From: Deltaproteobacteria bacterium
Lineage (GTDB): Bacteria; Desulfobacterota; Desulfobacteria; Desulfobacterales; Desulfatibacillaceae
NCBI GenBank assembly: GCA_021815525.1
Contig: JAKAGN010000177.1
Span: 1 to 6,109 of the forward strand
Reading direction: 5' to 3'
Length of the DNA stretch: 6,109 nt
Each line of letters begins with the position of its first letter. Within the stretch, counting starts at the first letter, position 1. This document shows, in pieces, positions 1 to 4,225 of the stretch. A program made the position numbers and the translations under genes. Below the pieces are notes generated by a model, which was not told the origin of the DNA, made no database searches, and saw only the letters and a list, made by a program, of their open reading frames with translations.

Positions 1-85
1 GCTGGAAAAGGCCGCCGTGCTCCTCCTGGAAAAGGAAAAGATCGACGGGAGCGAGCTGGCCGCCCTCATGGAGGAAGCCGGCTGA
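1..85 (+). CDS. ftsH: C-terminal end of a probable FtsH-type ATP-dependent zinc metalloprotease (5' truncated)
   Basis: An open frame enters from the left edge (complete codons from base 2) and stops at TGA 83-85, giving 27 residues. They include LEKEKIDGSELAALMEEAG. The pattern of an L-E-K/R-E stretch, then a-D-G-x-E-L, then a short leucine-rich end is typical of the extreme C-terminus of FtsH/HflB, the membrane-anchored AAA+ protease (peptidase family M41) that degrades misfolded membrane proteins and short-lived regulators. None of the diagnostic parts (Walker motifs, HEXXH zinc site) is inside the window, so the name rests on the tail alone. Another protein with a helical tail of this kind cannot be excluded. 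No strong terminator follows the stop. A 5-bp hairpin at 110-125 (CGGAA/TTCCG) has no T-run after it. Confidence 0.55.
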   Translation, partial: LEKAAVLLLEKEKIDGSELAALMEEAG

Positions 86-247
86 CGCCCGTCAAGGCTT
101 TTGCCCGACCGGAAAGCATCTTCCGCGGCGGGCGATCCGGCCGAAGGCGCTACTGCCCCAGGCTTCTTCGCGCTTCACCGTTTAACCCGGGTTCCACTAC
201 GGGCCTTTTCGCGGGCCGATGACCCGCTCGTCGTTCCATCGCCAGGC

Positions 248-254
248 AAGGAGA
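248..254 (+). promoter_or_regulatory. Ribosome binding site that favours the second of two tandem ATGs
   Basis: AAGGAGA lies just ahead of tandem ATG codons at 258 and 261. It is only 3 bases from the first ATG but 6 from the second, so ATG 261 has the better Shine-Dalgarno spacing. A possible upstream in-frame start at 219 lacks such a site and would place about 14 extra residues ahead of the signal peptide. Confidence 0.7.
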
Positions 255-260
255 AGCATG

Positions 261-809
261 ATGACCCATTCCCCCTTGAAAGCAACGGTCTGCCTGATCC
301 TTCTGCTGGTCTGCTGCGGGGTCGCAACCGCCGCGGACCCGGCCATCGAGCAGGCTCAAAAGCTCTTCGAAAGCTACATGGCTTACGAGAAGGCCTACGA
401 CAACCGGCTGGGCGGCCTCTTCGACGACGACGCCGTCATCAAGGGGGTCATGTTCAACCGCAACAACGTGGGAAGCCCCATGCCGGAAATAAAGGGCCGG
501 GACCTCAAGGGCACCATCGCCGAGCTTTTCCCCTTCCTGCAGGACCAGAACCTCTCGAAAAAGTACGGGGCCTGCAAGTACACCGACGTGAAGTACACGC
601 GAAAGGCCGACAAGGTGCGGATCGAATGCTGGCGTTACGATCCCACCGAGCAGTTCACCGGCCGCTTCTCCATGCTGGTGGGCAAGGCCTACGACGGAAA
701 ATGGAAAATTTTCGAGCTGTTTACCGAGTTCCGCCCACCGCCCGAGGAGGTCCGCCCCCGCTCCCGCTCCTTCCGTGGCCGGGGCGGAAGGGGCATGTTC
801 GATGACTGA
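261..809 (+). CDS. Exported small protein, probable NTF2-like (SnoaL/DUF4440-type) fold, with an Arg/Gly-rich tail
   Basis: The 182-residue product begins with a clear Sec signal peptide: a short n-region with a lysine at residue 7, a hydrophobic core at about 8-21 (CLILLLVCCG) and an A-T-A cleavage site near residue 24. The mature protein should therefore be periplasmic or secreted. Two cysteines sit in the hydrophobic core but do not form a good lipobox. Residues ~27-158 start with a helix (AIEQAQKLFESYMAYEKAYD), followed by a segment with DDDAVI, then alternating strands ending in GKWKIFELFTEFRP. That order (helix, 'dddavi', strands, final 'g.wki..f...') is what NTF2-like proteins show. 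I infer the fold and do not recognise a specific family or ligand. After residue 158 comes a proline/acidic linker and a tail rich in Arg, Ser and Gly (RSRSFRGRGGRG) ending MFDD. The gene leads a probable operon with the two genes downstream. Confidence 0.75.
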   Translation: MTHSPLKATVCLILLLVCCGVATAADPAIEQAQKLFESYMAYEKAYDNRLGGLFDDDAVIKGVMFNRNNVGSPMPEIKGRDLKGTIAELFPFLQDQNLSKKYGACKYTDVKYTRKADKVRIECWRYDPTEQFTGRFSMLVGKAYDGKWKIFELFTEFRPPPEEVRPRSRSFRGRGGRGMFDD

Positions 810-863
810 CCATCCCGCTCCTGCCGGGCCCGGGCGCCCTTTCCCTTGCCGCCGGCGGGCTTG

Positions 864-1070
864 ATGACCACCATGGACATCGTGAAGAAGCTGATCCTTG
901 CCGAAAGCCTGAAGCGCTACGCCTCGCACCTGGACCGCGATGACCTCGCCTTCGTGCGGGAGGTGGCCTTCGACCCGCGGTTTTCCCGCCTCATGGCCAA
1001 GGTCCCGGGCGGCCGGCTCGTTGAGTCGGAGCTCAAGACGCTTTTTGAAAGATGGAACAAAGGCGATTGA
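864..1070 (+). CDS. Small protein of unknown function (68 aa)
   Basis: I do not recognise this protein. It carries no signal peptide or membrane segment and looks mostly helical and charged, for example DIVKKLILAESLKRYASHLD and a C-terminal LKTLFERWNKGD. Its frame is bounded by the flanking genes (54 bases after the previous stop, 48 before the next start), which argues for a real cistron in the same operon. The start is uncertain. ATG 864 gives 68 aa and ATG 873 gives 65 aa. A TTG at 846 would add six residues but has no ribosome binding site. No strong Shine-Dalgarno sequence is visible before any of these, so translation may depend on coupling to the gene upstream. It is probably cytoplasmic, unlike its exported neighbours. 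Confidence 0.6.
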   Translation: MTTMDIVKKLILAESLKRYASHLDRDDLAFVREVAFDPRFSRLMAKVPGGRLVESELKTLFERWNKGD

Positions 1071-1105
1071 CGGGCCGCGGAAAGCCCCGCGCCCCAAAAC
1101 CCACC

Positions 1106-1114
1106 AGGAGGAGG
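1106..1114 (+). promoter_or_regulatory. Strong ribosome binding site
   Basis: AGGAGGAGG lies 4 to 7 bases ahead of ATG 1119, depending on which AGGAGG register pairs. It is the strongest Shine-Dalgarno sequence in the window. It fixes the start of the binding-protein/VWA gene and suggests this gene is translated more strongly than the small gene before it. Confidence 0.85.
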
Positions 1115-1118
1115 ACTC

Positions 1119-2849
1119 ATGGCAGGCAAACCAAAACCGGCGTTCTGGTTCATCGTGGTCCTGGTGGCGGCCGGGCTCGCCTGGTTCGGGCTCAACCGGG
1201 CGGGCAGGGTTCCCTCCTTCCTGAAGGGCCTGGGCGGCGGGGCCCCGGCATCCTCTCCGGGGGCGCAGCCTTCGCGGCCCGCCGGGGACGTCCTGGAAAT
1301 CTCCTTCTACTCCTCCTCCGCCAAGAAAAGCTGGATCGAGGCCATGACGGCCCGCTTCAACGCGGAGGGCCACAAGGTGGGCGACAAGACCGTCCTCGTC
1401 AAGGCCTTTCACGGCAACTCCGGCGAGCAGCTGGACGACCTGAAATCCGGCAAGATCAAGCCGGACTTGTGGTCCCCGGGCGACGAGTCGTGGCTGGCGC
1501 TGGGAGAGGCCTACTTCCGCGACGTCAAGCAGATGAAGCTCTTCGATGAAATGAAGCCCCTCTTGAACGTTCCGCTCGTCATCGCCATGTGGGAGCCCAT
1601 GGCCCAGGCCCTGGGCTACCCCAAGCCCATCGGGTGGCGGGACGTGGCCAAGGTTGCCATGGACCCCAAGGGCTGGGCCAGCGCCGGGAACCCCCAGTGG
1701 GGCGCCTTCCGATGGGGCCACGCCCACCCGGACGCCAACTCTGGCTTCCTCACCGTGGCATCTGAGATCTACGCCGTCTTGCAGAAGACCTCCGGCATGA
1801 CCACCGCAGACCTCGCCAATCCCGCCGCCATCTCCTTCCTGAAGGGCTTCGAGGGAGCCGTGGAGCACTATGGTCTTTCCAACACATGGATAGACGATCT
1901 GATGCGCCGCAAGGGCCCAGGCTACCTTTCCGCCACCGTCCAGTACGAAAACACCATCATCGAGGGAAACCTCAAGTACGGCAACAAGCCCTACAAGCTG
2001 GTGGCCGTCTACCCCTCCGAGGGCTGCTTCTTCGCCCGCCACCCGGTTGCGATAATAAAGGGCGAGTGGATGACCCCCGAGCGCGAGGCCGCGGCCAAGC
2101 TCTTCGTGGACTTCCTCCTCTCCCCCGAGGCCCAGAAGGCGGCCATGGAAATGGGCGTGCGCCCCATCGCCAAGATGCCCCCCGCCGCCCCCTTCGACGC
2201 CGGGCACGGCGTCATGGCCGACGTATCGGCCGTCAAGGCCTTCGAGGTTCCAGGCGAGGACGTCTTGAAGCGCCTCCGCGACCTTTGGGAGTCGGTCAAG
2301 GTGCCGGCCACCGTGGTCCTCATCCTGGACCGCTCCGGGAGCATGCAGGGCGAGCCCATGGAAAACGCCAAGGCCGGCGCCGTGCAATTCATCCGGGCCA
2401 TGAAGCCCCGGGACCGGGTCCAGGTGGTGGTCTTCTCCGACCAGGTGACCCCGCTTTCCGACGTGTGCGAGATAGCATCCTGCGGCGAGGACCTGGGACA
2501 GAAGGTCTCCACGGTGTTCGCCGAGGGAGGAACCGCCCTCTACGACTCCATCGCCGCCTACTACAAGGAGCTTTCCGCCATCAAGAAATCGGGCGAAAAA
2601 AGGCGCTACGCCATCCTTGTCCTCACGGACGGCGACGACACCAAAAGCAGCCTCTCCTTCGAGGATCTCATGGCCGTCTTCCCCAAGGGCGAGGACTACG
2701 ACGTGCCCAAGGTCTACACCATCGCCTACGGCGGCGAGGCCAAGAAGGACCTCCTGGCGCAGATATCCAACAAGACCAACGCGCGGCTCTTCGAAAGCTC
2801 GGCGGCCGAAATAGCCAAGACCTACCGCGAGCTTTCCGCCGACTTCTGA
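1119..2849 (+). CDS. Membrane-anchored periplasmic solute-binding domain fused to a von Willebrand factor A domain
   Basis: The product has 576 aa. Residues ~9-25 (FWFIVVLVAAGLAWFGL) are a hydrophobic segment after a basic start, with no lipobox cysteine and no clear cleavage site, so it is probably a signal anchor leaving the rest in the periplasm. A Gly/Pro/Ser-rich linker follows (~37-56). Residues ~57-355 match the bacterial extracellular solute-binding fold (SBP_bac_11-like). Its marks are LEISFYSSSAKKSW, the NSGEQLDDL...PDLWSPGDESW region, the HPDANSGF hinge-type motif (203-210), YPSEGCFFARHPV (298-310) and FLLSPEAQKAAMEMGVRPI (332-350). Residues ~396-570 form a VWA domain with a complete MIDAS: D404-R-S406-G-S408, T472 in GGTALYD, and D504 in LTDGDD. 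This predicts divalent-metal-dependent protein binding. Proteins with this SBP plus VWA order are known in databases, but to my knowledge without an established role. No ABC permease or ATPase gene is adjacent. It is the third gene of the probable operon. Confidence 0.9.
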   Translation: MAGKPKPAFWFIVVLVAAGLAWFGLNRAGRVPSFLKGLGGGAPASSPGAQPSRPAGDVLEISFYSSSAKKSWIEAMTARFNAEGHKVGDKTVLVKAFHGNSGEQLDDLKSGKIKPDLWSPGDESWLALGEAYFRDVKQMKLFDEMKPLLNVPLVIAMWEPMAQALGYPKPIGWRDVAKVAMDPKGWASAGNPQWGAFRWGHAHPDANSGFLTVASEIYAVLQKTSGMTTADLANPAAISFLKGFEGAVEHYGLSNTWIDDLMRRKGPGYLSATVQYENTIIEGNLKYGNKPYKLVAVYPSEGCFFARHPVAIIKGEWMTPEREAAAKLFVDFLLSPEAQKAAMEMGVRPIAKMPPAAPFDAGHGVMADVSAVKAFEVPGEDVLKRLRDLWESVKVPATVVLILDRSGSMQGEPMENAKAGAVQFIRAMKPRDRVQVVVFSDQVTPLSDVCEIASCGEDLGQKVSTVFAEGGTALYDSIAAYYKELSAIKKSGEKRRYAILVLTDGDDTKSSLSFEDLMAVFPKGEDYDVPKVYTIAYGGEAKKDLLAQISNKTNARLFESSAAEIAKTYRELSADF

Positions 2850-2850
2850 C

Positions 2851-2972
2851 GGGCCGAGCAAAAACGCGATCTACTGCGTCACGCTTCAAAACCAATCTCG
2901 GTCACGTACGGAAAAGTACGCTCCCTCATTGGTTTTTCGCGTTCCTTGTATCTCATCGTTTTTTCTCGGCCC
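2851..2972. repeat. Large imperfect inverted repeat (about 122 bp), probable dispersed intergenic element
   Basis: The outer arms are GGGCCGAG (2851-2858) and CTCGGCCC (2965-2972), a perfect 8-bp match starting one base after the upstream stop codon. Further in, AAAACCAAT (2888-2896) pairs with ATTGGTTTT (2928-2936). The centre is a CGTAC/GTACG stem (2905-2909 and 2916-2920) with a GGAAAA loop. Between the outer and middle arms the two sides also align loosely: A-run, ACGCG or ACGAT, then a mixed stretch. The transcript could fold into a long interrupted hairpin and so end or stabilise the upstream operon mRNA. No transposase or terminal duplication is seen. It resembles the dispersed palindromic elements with a GTAC core that I associate with some Desulfobacterota genomes; that likeness is from memory. 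Confidence 0.7.
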
Positions 2973-3028
2973 TTCAAGGCCGGGGGTTTTACACGATGCT
3001 TTAGCCTCGCGCGCCTTGCATTTCATCG
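2938..3028 (+). repeat. Diverged direct repeat, two copies 70 bp apart
   Basis: CGCG-N2-CCTTGTATCTCATCG at 2938-2958 recurs as CGCG-N2-CCTTGCATTTCATCG at 3008-3028, with 17 of 21 positions identical. The first copy is in the right arm of the large inverted repeat and the second lies outside it. This suggests that the element is longer than the hairpin, or that two partial copies are nested or adjacent. The region is too A/T-rich and repetitive to be coding by comparison with its neighbours. Confidence 0.55.
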
Positions 3029-3038
3029 CTTGTGACCG

Positions 3039-3055
3039 CCCCGCCGGAAGCGGGG
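3039..3055 (+). other. Short perfect hairpin ahead of the membrane-hairpin gene
   Basis: CCCCGC (3039-3044), loop CGGAA, then GCGGGG (3050-3055) form a perfect 6-bp GC stem ending 32 bases before the proposed GTG start. No T-run follows, so it is unlikely to be an intrinsic terminator. It could influence ribosome access or mRNA stability, or be chance in GC-rich DNA. Confidence 0.3.
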
Positions 3056-3087
3056 AGTTCGGCGGGCTGCTGGAAAATGAATCGAAA

Positions 3088-3978
3088 GTGGCCGAGAAAA
3101 ATGACAAAAGCCCGGGCGGGGGCATCCTGAAGTACGTGGCCAAAGCCTTCCTGTTCCACTGGAACCTTCTGGCCGTGGGCGCGGGGATCGTGTACGGGCT
3201 CCTCTCGGGCCGCCCGGACGTGGTCCTGCCGCTGGTGGCCGCCGGAGAGGTCCTGTTCCTGGCGGGCCTCGCCACGCGGCCCAGGTTCCAGGACGCGGTG
3301 GACGCCGCTCTCAACAAGGCGGAAGCTCCCCGGGAGGATGAGCGAGAGGACGACTCCGAGGCGGCGCGGCTCATCGCGGCCCTCTCCCAGAAGGACCGGC
3401 GGAGCTTCGAGGAGCTGCGCTCCATGTGCCGGGAGTTGGACCGCATCAGGGCCGGGGTGAACGACGCCAACGCGGCCGACGCGGCGGATCTGGCCCGCTT
3501 CCAGTTGGAGGGCGTGAACCGCCTCCTTTGGATCTACCTGAAGCTACTCTTCTCCAAGACCGCCCTCGAACGCTACTTCAAAACCGTGGACGAAAATGAG
3601 ATCGCCGACAGCCTCGCCCGGGCCGAGGAGAGGATAGCCGCCCTGGGGCCGGCCGAGGAGGACGACGAGCGGGAAGCGAAGTACCGGAAGGCCCTTATGG
3701 ACACCCGGGCCACCGCGGCCAATCGCATCGAAAACCACAAGAAGGCCCGGGAGAACCACGAGTTCATCGAAATCGAGCTGGAGCGCCTCCACGGAAAGAT
3801 CGCGGGCCTGGCGGAGCTGGGCATCGGCCGCCAGGACTCCAAGCTCTTCACAAGCGAGATAGACGCCGCCGCGGCCACCATGCGCACCACCGAGCGGGCC
3901 ATGGACGAGCTTTCCTTCCTCACGGGGCTGGACTCCGACGAGCGGGAAGCGCCGCGCCTTCTCGTGAGGGATGACTGA
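3088..3978 (+). CDS. Membrane-hairpin protein with long helical, probably coiled-coil tail; unknown function
   Basis: From GTG 3088 the product has 296 aa. Residues ~21-39 (FLFHWNLLAVGAGIVYGLL) and ~44-62 (DVVLPLVAAGEVLFLAGLA) are two hydrophobic helices separated by a short SGRPD turn, making a membrane hairpin. The rest (~66-290) is highly charged and mostly helical, with acidic stretches (REDEREDD, EEDDERE) and heptad-like segments such as ENHEFIEIELERLHGKIAGL. I recall similar 'HWN...PDVVLPLVAAxE' hairpin proteins beside SBP-VWA genes but cannot name a characterised family. The start is uncertain. The frame stays open upstream to a TTG at 2929, but that part is the intergenic repeat and is not protein-like. 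GTG 3088 has only a weak GGAAAA ten bases upstream. A CTG at 3067 sits nine bases after GGGGAG (3052-3057) and is a less usual alternative. It lies 238 bases after the SBP-VWA gene on the same strand, so it may share its transcript or function. Confidence 0.75.
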   Translation: MAEKNDKSPGGGILKYVAKAFLFHWNLLAVGAGIVYGLLSGRPDVVLPLVAAGEVLFLAGLATRPRFQDAVDAALNKAEAPREDEREDDSEAARLIAALSQKDRRSFEELRSMCRELDRIRAGVNDANAADAADLARFQLEGVNRLLWIYLKLLFSKTALERYFKTVDENEIADSLARAEERIAALGPAEEDDEREAKYRKALMDTRATAANRIENHKKARENHEFIEIELERLHGKIAGLAELGIGRQDSKLFTSEIDAAAATMRTTERAMDELSFLTGLDSDEREAPRLLVRDD

Positions 3979-3990
3979 AAAAAAGTATCC

Positions 3991-4017
3991 GGGGGGAGGG
4001 AAGGGAGCCCCCCTTTT
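3991..4017 (+). terminator. Probable intrinsic terminator after the membrane-hairpin gene
   Basis: GGGGGG (3991-3996) and CCCCCC (4008-4013) form a 6-bp stem with an 11-base purine loop, followed by TTTT and preceded by an A-run at 3978-3984 that could extend the pairing. It begins 13 bases after the stop codon. The T-run is short, and alternative pairings exist just downstream (CTTTT 4013-4017 with AAAAG 4022-4026; GGAAA 4018-4022 with TTTCC 4027-4031), so efficiency is uncertain. Confidence 0.5.
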
Positions 4018-4225
4018 GGAAAAAAGTTTCCCCCGCCCTTCGCCGCGCCCATCCTCCGCATCTTCCCAAAAACGAACGCGCCATCGGTCCCCATTATGGC
4101 CGCATGACTTGCTTCTCAAGCCGCGCCGCGGTAGTAAGATGACGGCGTGATCGGCCGGTCGAGACCCGGAAGCGCCGAGGAATGGAAATCCGCCACCCGT
4201 CAACTTGGCTTGAAAGCACGCCGGC

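Noticed and set aside
86..134. Terminator after the FtsH-like gene (CGCCCG 86-91 with CGGGCG 129-134, inner CGGAA/TTCCG)
   Set aside because: The arms are short and far apart, and no T-run follows.
176..200. tRNA-like T-arm (CCCGGGTTCCACTACGGG region)
   Set aside because: The GGGTTC resemblance is not backed by a proper stem, anticodon arm or acceptor stem. The AACCCGGGTT at 184-193 is just a 10-base palindrome.
101..805. + strand open frame of 234 codons overlapping the NTF2-like gene
   Set aside because: It is out of frame with the signal-peptide gene, Arg/Pro/Gly-rich and without a ribosome binding site; a shadow of high GC content.
150..2861. Antisense open frame of 903 codons on the minus strand
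   Set aside because: The three + strand genes at 261, 864 and 1119 all share one frame, so a single antisense frame is codon-aligned to all of them. It is closed only by sense TTA, CTA or TCA, which are rare at this GC content. The translation is low-complexity, while the sense strand encodes recognisable domains with ribosome binding sites.
1886..3004. + strand open frame of 372 codons within and past the SBP-VWA gene
   Set aside because: It overlaps the well-supported SBP-VWA frame, has an Arg/Pro/Gly-rich shadow composition and ends in the non-coding repeat.
2929..3087. Upstream TTG extension of the membrane-hairpin gene
   Set aside because: The added residues are translated from the inverted and direct repeats, have no ribosome binding site and do not look like the rest of the protein.
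3077..3130. Short out-of-frame ATG frame (17 aa) overlapping the proposed GTG start
   Set aside because: It is very short with no good ribosome binding site. It could be a leader peptide, but nothing beyond its position supports it.
4109..4140. Possible sigma70 promoter before the TMTC-like gene (TTGCTT, then TAGTAA or TAAGAT)
   Set aside because: With 17-base spacing the -10 matches only three of six consensus bases. The better TAAGAT is 20 bases away. Too weak to annotate.
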